A stretch of 64,000 bases of DNA from Phorcysia thermohydrogeniphila (GTDB lineage Bacteria; Aquificota; Aquificia; Desulfurobacteriales; Desulfurobacteriaceae): positions 62,001-126,000 of the forward strand of contig NZ_SMFV01000003.1 in assembly GCF_004339575.1 (NCBI RefSeq), given 5' to 3'. The translations under genes were made by a program, and so were the position numbers. Shown here piece by piece: positions 44,277 to 53,443 of the stretch. The first letter of the stretch is position 1. Each line of letters starts with the position of its first letter. The notes under the pieces were generated by a model. It did no database searches. It was not told where the DNA came from and was given only the letters and a program-made list of their open reading frames with translations.

Positions 44277-45560
44277 TTGGAGAGCTTTAAAGTTGGAATA
44301 GTTGGCTGTGGAACTGTCGGAGGGGGAGTTGTAAAGCTCCTCCTTGAAAATGCTAAGGTGATAGAGAGGCGAATCGGCAAAAAGGTAGAAATAGCCTTTG
44401 TTGCAGATAAAGAGATTGAAAAAGTTAAGAGGCTTGGGATACCCGAAGAGAAAATCTTTGACGATGGATTTAAAGCACTTTCAAAAGAGTGCGACGTAGT
44501 TGTTGAGCTAATAGGTGGAACTACAATCGCCAAGGAAATTATCCTGAAGGCAATAGAAAAGGGAAGACACGTTGTAACAGCAAACAAAGCGCTCCTTGCA
44601 GAAAGTGGTGAGGAGCTCTTCAAAAAAGCGAGGGAAAGAGGCGTCTCTTTAAAGTTTGAGGCAAGTGTTGGGGGAGGAATTCCGGTAATAAAAGCCCTAA
44701 GGGAAGGGCTTTCAGGAAACAGGATAAAGAGGATATACGGGATAATAAACGGAACGGCCAACTACATACTTACCGAGATGACAGAAAAGGGCGTTGACTT
44801 TGAAACTGCCCTTAAAAAAGCTCAGGAGCTCGGCTACGCCGAGGCCGACCCTACCCTTGACGTTGAGGGCTTTGACGCTGCCCACAAGATAGCGATACTC
44901 TCAACCCTTTCTTTTGGCAGGTGGGTAAGAACTGAAAACGTCTTTGTCAGGGGAATCAGGGAAATTACCCCCCTTGACATAGAGCTGGCTGCAGAGTTCG
45001 GCTACAGGGTAAAGCTCCTTGCCATTTCCAAGGTCGTTGACGGAAAGCTTGAAGTTAGGGTTCATCCAACGATGATTCCAGAGGAACATATCCTCTCAAG
45101 CGTTAACGGCGTCTTTAACGCCTGCCTCATAGAGGGGGATTTTGTCGGAGAGACCCTCTACTACGGTATGGGAGCAGGTGAAAGGCCAACGGCAAGCGCC
45201 GTTGTGGCAGACATAGTTGATATAGCTATGGGTAACACCTACGACGTTCCTGAGGAGCTCTTTTCTGACGACGAAAAGCTTGAAATAAAAGCACCGGACG
45301 ACTTTATTTCTTCCTTCTACTTAAGGTTTACAGCTGTTGATAGGCCGGGAGTTCTCGCAAAAATCTCCAAAGTTCTCGGTGACTACGGAATAAGCATAAA
45401 GATGGCACTTCAGAAGAGCATTAACGTTAATGGTGGCGTTCCGGTGGTTATGACTACCCACCCAGCCCCCAAGCGTAAAGTTCAGGAAGCTATAAATAGG
45501 ATAGACAGCTTTGACGTTATCCTAAGTCCTACATTTGTCTGCATGATAGAGGAGCTGTAG
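44277..45560 (+). CDS. hom: Homoserine dehydrogenase
   Basis: 427 residues from TTG 44277, with GGAGGGG four bases ahead; a TTG twelve bases earlier is within the ribosome site. NAD(P)-binding GIVGCGTVGGGVV, VTANKALLAESG, GIINGTANYILTEM, and the catalytic stretch LGYAEADPTLDVEGFDAAHK in part (EADPTLDVEGFDA). A C-terminal ACT domain (FTAVDRPGVLAKISKVLGDYG cut to DRPGVLAKISKVLGDYG, about 350-420) suggests threonine feedback. No kinase domain is fused. Confidence 0.95.
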   Translation: MESFKVGIVGCGTVGGGVVKLLLENAKVIERRIGKKVEIAFVADKEIEKVKRLGIPEEKIFDDGFKALSKECDVVVELIGGTTIAKEIILKAIEKGRHVVTANKALLAESGEELFKKARERGVSLKFEASVGGGIPVIKALREGLSGNRIKRIYGIINGTANYILTEMTEKGVDFETALKKAQELGYAEADPTLDVEGFDAAHKIAILSTLSFGRWVRTENVFVRGIREITPLDIELAAEFGYRVKLLAISKVVDGKLEVRVHPTMIPEEHILSSVNGVFNACLIEGDFVGETLYYGMGAGERPTASAVVADIVDIAMGNTYDVPEELFSDDEKLEIKAPDDFISSFYLRFTAVDRPGVLAKISKVLGDYGISIKMALQKSINVNGGVPVVMTTHPAPKRKVQEAINRIDSFDVILSPTFVCMIEEL

Positions 45561-45561
45561 G

Positions 45562-46269
45562 ATGATTATCGTAGCTTTGGACTTTGATTCTGCAGAAAAA
45601 GCGTTAAATCTTGTTGACACTGTAAAGGAGTACACCCCCTACTTTAAGGTAGGGCTGGAGCTCTTTTCCCGCTGTGGAACGAGTATAGTTAAGGAGATTT
45701 CAGATAGAAGCTGTAAGGTCTTCCTTGACCTTAAGTATCACGATATACCAAACACCGTTAAGTCTGCTGCCAAAGTAGCCATTGAGGCAGGAGTCTGGAT
45801 GTACAACATCCACGCCCTCGGTGGATACGAGTTCATGAAGTCTGTCGCCGAGTTTAACAGGGAGTACGCCGAAAAAATCGGAGTAAAACCTCCCCTCCTT
45901 ATAGCCGTAACGGTTCTCACAAGTTTAAGCAACGAGGATTTAAGGCTTGTCGGAATTGAATCTGACGTTGACGCAGAAGTTTTAAGGCTTGCAGAACTAG
46001 CCAAAAAAGCAGGCCTTGACGGAGTAGTTTGTTCCGCAAAAGAAGTAAGGAAAATAAAGGAAAATTTAGGAGAGGACTTCATTACAGTTACTCCGGGAAT
46101 AAGACCCTCTTGGGCTGCCAAGAACGACCAAAAGAGGGTAGTAACCCCAAGGGACGCCGTAAAACTTGGAACGGACTACATGGTCATAGGAAGGCCAATA
46201 ACGAGAGCTCCCTCCCCCGCCGAGGCCACCAAGAGAATCCTTGATGAAATAAACAGCTTAGAGGTCTGA
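45562..46269 (+). CDS. pyrF: Orotidine 5'-phosphate decarboxylase
   Basis: 235 residues. The active-site motif FLDLKYHDIPNTVK supplies the Asp-Lys-Asp triad; VTPGIRP and DYMVIGRPITRA are the phosphate-binding end. It forms UMP. Starts one base after hom. The end overlaps the convergent flavin reductase gene by 12 bases. Confidence 0.96.
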   Translation: MIIVALDFDSAEKALNLVDTVKEYTPYFKVGLELFSRCGTSIVKEISDRSCKVFLDLKYHDIPNTVKSAAKVAIEAGVWMYNIHALGGYEFMKSVAEFNREYAEKIGVKPPLLIAVTVLTSLSNEDLRLVGIESDVDAEVLRLAELAKKAGLDGVVCSAKEVRKIKENLGEDFITVTPGIRPSWAAKNDQKRVVTPRDAVKLGTDYMVIGRPITRAPSPAEATKRILDEINSLEV

Positions 46270-46842
46270 TAGATCTATCTCCTCATCAACCACAAAGTAG
46301 CGCTTTCCGCCAAGGCGGCCGACTATGCCTTTTTGGGTTTCAAGGAGCTCCTCCCTGTAATTAATCGCCACAACCTCACCAATTACTAAATCCATAGGCG
46401 TGTCACCAATTTCAACGATTTCCTTTAACTTACACTCTAAAGCTGCCGGAATACCTTTTACTCTTGGAGGCTTAACTAAAGCAGAGGGCTCAAGTTCAAT
46501 ACCGAGCTCCTCTGCCTCGCTAACTTCTGGAGGAAAATCTTTACCGCTAATGTGCATCTTTTCAAGGAAGTCTTTAGAGACAACGTTAATTACAAACTCT
46601 CCGGTTTCCCTTATGTTCCTTGCTGTGTCTTTTAACTTTCCGTCCTTCCTCTTACCGATTGAGACGACAACTATCGGTGGTTTTGTTGTAACTGCATTGT
46701 AGAAAGAAAAGGGGGCAAGGTTGATTACCCCCTCCTTAGAAAGAGTCGTAATCCAAGCAATAGGCCTTGGGACAACTGTATTGAAAATGAGCTTGCTGAT
46801 AAGTTTCTGTTCAGCTTTACCGACAACGGCAGTCTTTAACAT
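46258..46842 (-). CDS. Flavin reductase-like FMN-binding protein
   Basis: 194 residues. Split-barrel flavin-binding family: PRPIAWITTLSKEGVINLAPFSFYNAV in short form (INLAPFSFYNAVTTKPP) and TARNIRETGEFVINVV are typical. Likely binds FMN; the electron donor and acceptor are unknown. Its start overlaps the stop of the upstream aminotransferase by seven bases. Confidence 0.88.
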   Translation of the reverse strand: MLKTAVVGKAEQKLISKLIFNTVVPRPIAWITTLSKEGVINLAPFSFYNAVTTKPPIVVVSIGKRKDGKLKDTARNIRETGEFVINVVSKDFLEKMHISGKDFPPEVSEAEELGIELEPSALVKPPRVKGIPAALECKLKEIVEIGDTPMDLVIGEVVAINYREELLETQKGIVGRLGGKRYFVVDEEIDLSDL

Positions 46843-47984
46843 TTTTCAATTACCTCCATAGCAGCCCTTAGGGAGTCTCCAAGTGAAAACTTCCTGTATC
46901 CGAGCTTGTAAAGGGCAAACTCCGTTACTTCCAGAGCCGTTAAAACGTCAAAGATGTCAACGTAACCCATGTGGGAAAGGCGGAAGATTTTTCCTTTAAG
47001 GTGCGCCTGACCTCCAGCGATTGTAACGCCAAACTCTTCTCTTGCAATTTTTACTACATCCTGACCGTTAATACCCTCTGGAGCGTAAATTGCAGTTACG
47101 CCGTTGGCAGGCCTTTCAGAGAAGAGTTTCAGTCCTATGGCCTCCACTCCTGCCCTTGTGGCCTTTGCAAGGAGCTCGTGCCTCTTAGCAACATTAGCAA
47201 GTCCTTCTTCCTCTATCATCTTGAGGGCTTCGTTTAGGGCAACGACTAAGCTCGTTCCCGTAGTGTAGGCCGTCTGTCCCTTCTTCTGGTTCTTTAATTC
47301 TTTCTTAAGGTCAAAGTAGTAGCTCCTCGTTTCTACTTCTTCAAGCCTTTTGAGAGCTCTCTCATTTAGAGATATAACGGCAAGTCCGGGAGGAGTCATC
47401 AGGGCTTTCTGAGAGCCCGTTATTGCAACGTCTATACCCCACTCGTCGGTTGGAATGTCGTAAACGCCGTAAGCAGTAATTCCGTCAGCAATAAGGAGAA
47501 CGTCAGGGTAGTTCTTTAAAACCTCTCCTATTCCCTTTACATCGTGAATTGTTCCCGTTGATGTTTCACATATTTGGACTAAAACTCCCTTAACCTCTGG
47601 ATTTTCTTTTATAGCCTTTTCTATATCCTCAGGGTTTACGCTCCTTCCCCACTCAACTTCAATAACAACTGGCCTTACCCCGTAAACTTCACAGAGCTCC
47701 TTCCACCTCTCACCAAACTTCCCTCCAACAACTACAACGGCGCTGTCGCCGGGCTTAAAGAGGTTTACAACAGCAGCCTCCATTGCACCGGTGCCAGAGG
47801 AGGTAAGGATGAGAACCTCTCCATCCGTTCTAAAGAGCTTCTTTAGCCTCTCCCTCGTGTCAAGGAAAATCTCCTTGAACTCTGGAGAGCGGTGATAGAG
47901 AACAGGCCTTGAGAGAGCTTCAAGAACCCTTTCGGGCACCATTGTCGGCCCGGGAGTTAAAAGTCTCTTCTTTATGGTCCTCAA
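46836..47984 (-). CDS. Class V aminotransferase (alanine/serine-glyoxylate type)
   Basis: 382 residues. I chose TTG 47984, because GGAGG lies five bases ahead; earlier TTG codons lie before or in that site. LLTPGPTMVPERVLEAL, TSSGTGAMEAA, LLIADGITAYG and the PLP lysine K193 in TGSQKALMTPPG define the family. It can transfer amino groups between alanine or serine and glyoxylate or pyruvate; in autotrophs related enzymes serve serine and glycine synthesis. Exact substrates are not determinable. Confidence 0.88.
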   Translation of the reverse strand: MRTIKKRLLTPGPTMVPERVLEALSRPVLYHRSPEFKEIFLDTRERLKKLFRTDGEVLILTSSGTGAMEAAVVNLFKPGDSAVVVVGGKFGERWKELCEVYGVRPVVIEVEWGRSVNPEDIEKAIKENPEVKGVLVQICETSTGTIHDVKGIGEVLKNYPDVLLIADGITAYGVYDIPTDEWGIDVAITGSQKALMTPPGLAVISLNERALKRLEEVETRSYYFDLKKELKNQKKGQTAYTTGTSLVVALNEALKMIEEEGLANVAKRHELLAKATRAGVEAIGLKLFSERPANGVTAIYAPEGINGQDVVKIAREEFGVTIAGGQAHLKGKIFRLSHMGYVDIFDVLTALEVTEFALYKLGYRKFSLGDSLRAAMEVIEKC

Positions 47985-48006
47985 CTTATCCTCCAACAAT
48001 TAGTTT

Positions 48007-50118
48007 TTAAGCGAGTATTTTAAGAAACTTCATCACTATCGTTTTTTCACCGTAGTTTGCAAAGAAGGCGGTTACTTTTGCGTTCTCACCCTGTCCCTCA
48101 ACCCTCCTTACTACACCTTTACCAAACTTCTGGTGGAACACAATCTTTGGTTTCCTTTCCTTTTTGGGCAAGGTAACTGCAACGGGAGACTCCTTTTTGA
48201 CAGTTCCTTTCCTCTTTACCTCTTTTACAAGGTGTGAGGGAATTTCTGAAAGGAAACGGGACTCCTTTACATCTTTCAGACTTCCAAAGACCCTTCTTTT
48301 CTTAGCTCGGGAAAGAATTAGGAGCTCCATCGCCCTCGTTATCGCTACGTAGAAGAGTCTCCTCTCTTCCTCTACCTCCTCGGTAGTGTCTAAACTCTTC
48401 ACATGAGGGAAAAGTCCCTCCTCAAGTCCCGTTATAAAGACTATCGGGAACTCAAGGCCCTTAGAGGCGTGAACGGTCATAAGGGTAACTTTCTCACCCT
48501 CTTTTAGCTCATCTTGGTCTGAAGAGAGGGTTATTGTGTTTAGGAACTCAAGGTAGAGCCCCTCGCCCGTCAGCTTTTCCCTTTCTGCAAACTCCTGCAG
48601 GGTATTACCGAGCTCTCTCACGTTCTCCATTCTGGATTCCCAATCTTCGGGGTGCTCTTTCCTCAAAAACTCTTCATAGCCGGTAGCTACAACTATAAAC
48701 TTAATGAGGTCGTAAGGGGGCAAGGTGTGAACCTTTTCTTTAATGTTCTCTACCGTTGAAAGGAGGTCTGAAACTGCCCTTCTCTGTTTTTCGGAAACCC
48801 TTTCTTTTAAGAGCTCTAAAGCTTTGATGTTACTCTTCTCACTCTGGAGAATAGCCCTTAACTCCCTCTCAACGGCCGTTCCAAGGCCCCTCCTTGGAGT
48901 GTTTAAGATTCTAAAGAGGGAAATCGTGTCAGTCTCAAAGAGGGCAACCCTCAAGTAGGCAATTACGTCCTTTATCTCTTTCCTCTCGTAGAACTTCACG
49001 CCACCGACAATCTGGTAGGAGATACCTTCCCTCCTTAAGGCGTCCTCAAGAACCCGCGACTGGGAGTTTGTCCTGTAAAAAACAGCAATATCTGAAGGCT
49101 TTTTTCCCTTCTTTATGAGTTGCTTGATAGTTGAGGCAACGAACTTTGCCTCTTCCGTGTCTGTCTCTGCCGTGAAGACCCTTATCAGCTCGCCTTTGGG
49201 GTTATCTGTAAAGAGTACTTTTCCCTTCCTGAGCCTGTTGTTCTTTATGACTGCGTTGGCAGCTTCAAGGATTGTTTTCGTACAGCGATAGTTCCTCTCA
49301 AGCTTTATGATTTTTGCGTTGGGGAAGTCCCTCTCAAAGGAGAGGATGTTCTCTATGTTTGCTCCCCTCCACGTGTATATACACTGGTCCTCGTCCCCAA
49401 CGACACAGATGTTACCCTTTTCCTTTGATAGAGCTCTAACTATCTCGTACTGGAGGTTGTTTGTGTCCTGATACTCGTCAACGAGAACGTAGGCAAAATA
49501 GTTGGAGTAGCGCTTTTGGAGCTCTGGGTCTTTAAGGAGCTCCCTTCCGTAGATTAGGAGGTCATCAAAATCAAGGGCGTTATTCTCCCTTAACCTCCTG
49601 TTGTAGGCCTCAAGGACATCCTTAATCCTGTCGTAGTAAACAGACATAGACTCTTCAGAGTAGAGCCCGTTCTTTATGTTGCTTATGACGGAGGCTATAG
49701 CAGAAGGGCTGTACCTTTCAGGGTCAAGGTTAAGGTCCCTAATGACTTCCCTTAAAAGCCTCCTCTTGTCGTCTGTATCCAGTATCAAAAAGTTGGGACT
49801 GTAACCTACTCTTTTGCTGTGAGCCCTTAAAAGCCTTACGCAGAAAGAGTGAAAGGTTGCAACAAAGACAGGAGCCTCCTGTCCAACTAATTTCTCAACC
49901 CTCTCCTTCATCTCCCTTGCCGCCTTGTTAGTGAAGGTAACGGCAAGGATTCTCTCCGGTCTGACCTTAAGCTCCTTGACCATGTAGGCAATCTTGTACG
50001 TAATAACTCTCGTTTTTCCAGAACCAGCACCAGCTAAGATTAAAAGGGGAGAGTCAAAATAAAGAACCGCTTCTTTCTGCTCCGTATTCAAAGTTTCAAG
50101 GAGTCCTTCCAATGCCAT
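48007..50118 (-). CDS. pcrA: UvrD/PcrA family superfamily 1 DNA helicase
   Basis: 703 residues from ATG 50118 (AAAAGGAGTG ahead). Q motif LNTEQKEAV, Walker A LAGAGSGKTRV, motif II VLVDEYQDTN, QCIYTWRGANIENI, and motif VI YVAITRAMELL. The C-terminal HQKFGKGVVRRVEGQGE resembles the PcrA tail that contacts RNA polymerase. It unwinds 3'-5' in repair and removes RecA. A separate UvrD label is equally possible. Confidence 0.93.
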   Translation of the reverse strand: MALEGLLETLNTEQKEAVLYFDSPLLILAGAGSGKTRVITYKIAYMVKELKVRPERILAVTFTNKAAREMKERVEKLVGQEAPVFVATFHSFCVRLLRAHSKRVGYSPNFLILDTDDKRRLLREVIRDLNLDPERYSPSAIASVISNIKNGLYSEESMSVYYDRIKDVLEAYNRRLRENNALDFDDLLIYGRELLKDPELQKRYSNYFAYVLVDEYQDTNNLQYEIVRALSKEKGNICVVGDEDQCIYTWRGANIENILSFERDFPNAKIIKLERNYRCTKTILEAANAVIKNNRLRKGKVLFTDNPKGELIRVFTAETDTEEAKFVASTIKQLIKKGKKPSDIAVFYRTNSQSRVLEDALRREGISYQIVGGVKFYERKEIKDVIAYLRVALFETDTISLFRILNTPRRGLGTAVERELRAILQSEKSNIKALELLKERVSEKQRRAVSDLLSTVENIKEKVHTLPPYDLIKFIVVATGYEEFLRKEHPEDWESRMENVRELGNTLQEFAEREKLTGEGLYLEFLNTITLSSDQDELKEGEKVTLMTVHASKGLEFPIVFITGLEEGLFPHVKSLDTTEEVEEERRLFYVAITRAMELLILSRAKKRRVFGSLKDVKESRFLSEIPSHLVKEVKRKGTVKKESPVAVTLPKKERKPKIVFHQKFGKGVVRRVEGQGENAKVTAFFANYGEKTIVMKFLKILA

Positions 50119-50151
50119 CACTCCTTTTAGATTTTTTATACCTTCCTTCTA

Positions 50152-50178
50152 TTGATACAGCCTTTTGAAGGCTATAAT
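50152..50178 (+). promoter_or_regulatory. Promoter-like block with internal inverted repeat
   Basis: TTGATA (50152-50157) and TATAAT (50173-50178), spacer 15, shorter than ideal. The spacer is almost filled by AGCCTT-TTG-AAGGCT (50159-50173), a candidate operator. It lies 143 bases before the FIST gene. The rest of this 200-base gap shows no convincing gene or known riboswitch. Confidence 0.4.
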
Positions 50179-50320
50179 TTAGCTCATTAGTAAAGAAGTA
50201 AAAACCAGCTATAAGGTTCGCATCGGATAAATCTTTCAACAAGGAGGAACCCGCTGATATACTTTCATAATAACTTGGAGGGTAATAGAGGACCAAACTA
50301 CAATCAGGGAGGGCAAGGGT

Positions 50321-51472
50321 GTGAAAGTTAAGATTCTCTCTTCAACAAATCCTGTGCTCCAGTTAGCCTTTGAAGAGATAGCAAGAAGATTAGAAAGAAA
50401 ACCCGACTTTGCCTTTATATCGGTTTCTCCTCTTTACCCAGCTCAGGACGTTCCTTACTGCATAGAGAAAATCTTAGGCCTTGAAAGGGGAAAATACGTA
50501 GGTTTCAGTGCAGTAGATGCCTTTGAGAATACCAAAATAATAGCAGGCGGAATTGTTGCCTGTTTCTTCTGGTTTGAAGGGAAAGGAAGAGTTAAACAGT
50601 ACCACTTTCCAAGCATAGACAAGCGCTTAGCAAACCAAGAACTTTTAAAGGAAGTAACAGAACTCTTTGCAAGTCAATCAAACAGCCTCAATATCGTTAT
50701 TGCAGACTACATACATGGGCTGTTCCCGCTGTTCTTCAGAAAGGTTGGTACCTACCTTGATAGAGAAGGCGTAAAAACATCCAATATATGCGGAGGTATC
50801 GTCTCTACTGTTATAGATAACGAAAGACTTCCCGGCTACATATTTGCTGAAGGAGAAGTACTAAAAAATAGCTTTTCAGTTGTTAGCTTTGAAAACGTAA
50901 AGTTTGAGATGGGCTTATCCACGGGAATCTTTAAGAGAGGTCCCATATACACAATAACCTCAGGTAAAGGCTTTTTCATATACGAGCTTGATAACAAACC
51001 CGCAGGTTTCCTCCCTCAAGCCCTTTTAAGGGGAATTGAAAAAAGGAAAAAGGAATACCTCTGGTACACTCCCCTCGTTATTATGAACGAGGAGGGGGAA
51101 CTATTAGCACTAAGGACCTTCAAAAACTTTACCGATAGGTACGTAGAGGTTTGGGCTCCAGTAGAAAAAGGACAAAAAGTCAAGTTAGCTATCGTAATCC
51201 CCGACGAGATACTAAGAGACACGGAAATTGTGGCTAAGTCCGTCAAAGAAAAAATAGGCTTTGCGGAACTGGTTATTAACTTTTCCTGCACTGCACGACA
51301 GTACACCTTAGAAGACCGAGCCCACGAGGAAGTTGAAATCTACGGCAAAATACTAAACGCCCCCATTTTTGGTTTTTTCACCCACGGTGAAATAGCTTTA
51401 GGAATTGACGGAAAGAAACTGAAGTTACACAACCAGACCTCTGTTGTAGTAGCTATCAGGGAGGAAAAATGA
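50321..51472 (+). CDS. FIST domain sensor protein
   Basis: 383 residues, GTG start after GGAGGG. FIST_N covers about 20-200 and FIST_C about 210-375: the latter is clear from FSCTARQYTLEDRAHEEVEI then IFGFFTHGEIALG and LHNQTSVVVAI. FIST proteins sense small molecules; one well-studied branch (NosP) binds haem and senses nitric oxide, others are proposed to bind amino acids. No membrane segment. The stop overlaps the GGDEF gene by four bases, a common sensor-output pair. Confidence 0.87.
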   Translation: MKVKILSSTNPVLQLAFEEIARRLERKPDFAFISVSPLYPAQDVPYCIEKILGLERGKYVGFSAVDAFENTKIIAGGIVACFFWFEGKGRVKQYHFPSIDKRLANQELLKEVTELFASQSNSLNIVIADYIHGLFPLFFRKVGTYLDREGVKTSNICGGIVSTVIDNERLPGYIFAEGEVLKNSFSVVSFENVKFEMGLSTGIFKRGPIYTITSGKGFFIYELDNKPAGFLPQALLRGIEKRKKEYLWYTPLVIMNEEGELLALRTFKNFTDRYVEVWAPVEKGQKVKLAIVIPDEILRDTEIVAKSVKEKIGFAELVINFSCTARQYTLEDRAHEEVEIYGKILNAPIFGFFTHGEIALGIDGKKLKLHNQTSVVVAIREEK

Positions 51473-52068
51473 GAGACAACATTAAACTGAGAATATTTAT
51501 TAACTACTTGGACGAACTTACGAGGAAGTATGATGAGATTTTTTCCCTAAAAGAGCAATTAATGAAGGAACTCCAAGAGAGAGCCACTTATGACCTTCTA
51601 ACAGGCCTCTACAACCGTTACGCCCTTTTTGATTTTCTGGAAAGGGAGCTCCAGAGGCTCAAGAGAAAGGGAAAGGGCAAAATATACGTAGTCTTTCTTG
51701 ACTTAGACAACTTCAAGGTCGTTAACGATACATTCGGACACAGAAAGGGGGATGAAATTTTAAAAGCAGTGGCGGAGCTCCTGAAGGAGAACTTCCGCAA
51801 GTACGATATCGTCTCCCGCTTCGGAGGGGATGAATTTGTCATTGTTATCAGCGATGAAAACGGTTCTTGCGAGATAAACACTCTCCTTTCTAGGGTGAGG
51901 AAACTAATAGAAGAAGAATTTTCCCCCTATTCCCTCTCTGTTAGCTATGGAGTTGCTGTTGCCCCAGATGAAGGAACTGATGCCTACCAGCTGATACAGC
52001 TGGCAGACAGCAGAATGTACGAGATGAAAAATGGAAAGAAGGGGAAGACCCCCCCGACTATTTGTTAA
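51469..52068 (+). CDS. GGDEF diguanylate cyclase
   Basis: 199 residues. Short N-terminal helix (1-38), then a complete GGDEF domain: DLLTGLYNR, FLDLDNFKVVND, GGDEF at 119-123. The inhibitory I-site RxxD is RKYD at 110-113, five residues before GGDEF, so product inhibition is expected. It should make c-di-GMP under control of the FIST protein with which it overlaps by four bases. Its end overlaps cheY by 11 bases on the other strand. Confidence 0.93.
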   Translation: MRDNIKLRIFINYLDELTRKYDEIFSLKEQLMKELQERATYDLLTGLYNRYALFDFLERELQRLKRKGKGKIYVVFLDLDNFKVVNDTFGHRKGDEILKAVAELLKENFRKYDIVSRFGGDEFVIVISDENGSCEINTLLSRVRKLIEEEFSPYSLSVSYGVAVAPDEGTDAYQLIQLADSRMYEMKNGKKGKTPPTIC

Positions 52069-52459
52069 GGGCAGCAAATATCTTCTCTATCTTGTCCTTG
52101 AGAGTTTCTGCCGTAAACGGCTTAACAATATAGTTGTTGACACCAGCCTTAATGGCCATTAGGACGTTTTCCTTCTTAGCTTCAGCAGTAACCATCAAAA
52201 TCGGCAAGTGCTTTAGTTTTTCATCTTTCCTTATTTCCTGAACGAGCTCTATTCCAGTCATGTTGGGCATATTCCAATCTGTAATGACAAGCTGATATTT
52301 ATCAGGATTCCTCCTGAGTATCTCAAGAGCTTGCTTACCGTCCTCGGCCTCGTCAACGTTCTTGTAACCGAGCTGGGCAAGAAGCGTCTTAAGTATTTTC
52401 CTCATCGCTGCCATATCATCAACGATGAGGATATTGATGTCACTGTTAGGCATCGCCAT
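52058..52459 (-). CDS. cheY: Chemotaxis response regulator CheY
   Basis: 133 residues, single receiver domain. Acidic pocket D14/D15, phosphorylation site D61 in ITDWNMPNMTG, T91 in MVTAEA and K113 in IVKPF. WNMPNMTG is identical to classical CheY. Binds the flagellar switch after phosphorylation by CheA. AGGAGG lies six bases ahead. Last gene of the che operon. Confidence 0.96.
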   Translation of the reverse strand: MAMPNSDINILIVDDMAAMRKILKTLLAQLGYKNVDEAEDGKQALEILRRNPDKYQLVITDWNMPNMTGIELVQEIRKDEKLKHLPILMVTAEAKKENVLMAIKAGVNNYIVKPFTAETLKDKIEKIFAALNK

Positions 52460-52462
52460 CCT

Positions 52463-53440
52463 TTACCTCCTTTCTGGTAGCTTAGCGTACTCGTGAACAA
52501 GTTTAACTAAGTCTGGCGCATCAAATTTTACAAGGTGAGCATCTGCTCCAACAAACTTACTTTTATCAACGTTAGCTCTATCGCTTAAGGAAGTGTTTAT
52601 TATTACTGGAATTTTGGAGAGCTCCGGGTCCTCCTTAACTTTCCGCGTAAAGGTCAGCCCGTCCATTCCCGGCATTTCTATATCTGAGATTATCAGCTGG
52701 ACGTACTCCGTTATATCTTTACCGGACTTCTTAGCATCTTCAAGCCACTTGTGGAGAAGTTGTAGTGCCTCTATGCCGTTCTGAGCTTCAAAGACTGTAT
52801 GTCCATCAGCTTCCAGTATTCTTCGTATAATCTTCCTAGCTACCGGGCTGTCGTCAAGTATGAGGATGTTAAAGTGTCCCTTCCTCTCAATACCCTCTAT
52901 AACGTCCTCCGGCGTTTCTACGCCGAATATCTTTATCATTCCAAGCTCGTCAAGAATTCCCTCAAAGTCTAAAAGGAGCAGTAGCTTGTTATCTTCAATC
53001 TCTACAACGCCTATTACTTTACCTCCAAGTTTTTCGTCTATGCTCCTCGGAGGTCTCCTTATATCTGCCCAACGTATTCTTCTTATTCTCTTTGCCTCGT
53101 GAACAACAACTCCAACAATTTCCCTAAGAAACTCCATAACGATAACGTACTTGCCAGCCCCCGGAGGCTCCTTTATCCTCATCCAACGGGCAAGGTTGAT
53201 TATGGGAACCATCTGTCCCCTTATCTTCGCAAGTCCTTCCGCTTCCTTTGGAAGTCCGGGAGCTTTCACTATATCCTTAGGCTTAAAAATCACCTCCTTA
53301 ACCTTAGCTACGTTTACGCCAAGTATCCACTCGTAGGTGCCACCATCTTCAAGGACTTCAAACATCCTAAAGTCTATAATCTCAAGCTCGTTAGCTCCTG
53401 TCTCAAGTATTTTGGGGAGAAGTTCCTTTTTCCTTGCCAT
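52463..53440 (-). CDS. cheV: CheV coupling protein (CheW-receiver fusion)
   Basis: 325 residues. N-terminal CheW-like domain (about 15-175: KIRGQMVPIINLARWM, VVVHEAKRI) followed by a receiver (about 193-318: ILILDDSPVARKIIRRIL, LIISDIEMPGMDGL with the acceptor Asp). CheV couples receptors to CheA and adapts through phosphorylation. Since no CheR or CheB is in the operon, CheV may carry much of the adaptation, which is inference. Confidence 0.95.
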   Translation of the reverse strand: MARKKELLPKILETGANELEIIDFRMFEVLEDGGTYEWILGVNVAKVKEVIFKPKDIVKAPGLPKEAEGLAKIRGQMVPIINLARWMRIKEPPGAGKYVIVMEFLREIVGVVVHEAKRIRRIRWADIRRPPRSIDEKLGGKVIGVVEIEDNKLLLLLDFEGILDELGMIKIFGVETPEDVIEGIERKGHFNILILDDSPVARKIIRRILEADGHTVFEAQNGIEALQLLHKWLEDAKKSGKDITEYVQLIISDIEMPGMDGLTFTRKVKEDPELSKIPVIINTSLSDRANVDKSKFVGADAHLVKFDAPDLVKLVHEYAKLPERR

Positions 53441-53443
53441 AGC

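Noticed and set aside
50096-50296. Small frame of 66 codons before the FIST gene
   Set aside because: No ribosome site and no motif; it lies in the regulatory gap between divergent genes.
50122-50320. c-di-GMP riboswitch before the FIST-GGDEF pair
   Set aside because: I looked for the conserved aptamer cores of both c-di-GMP classes and did not find them.
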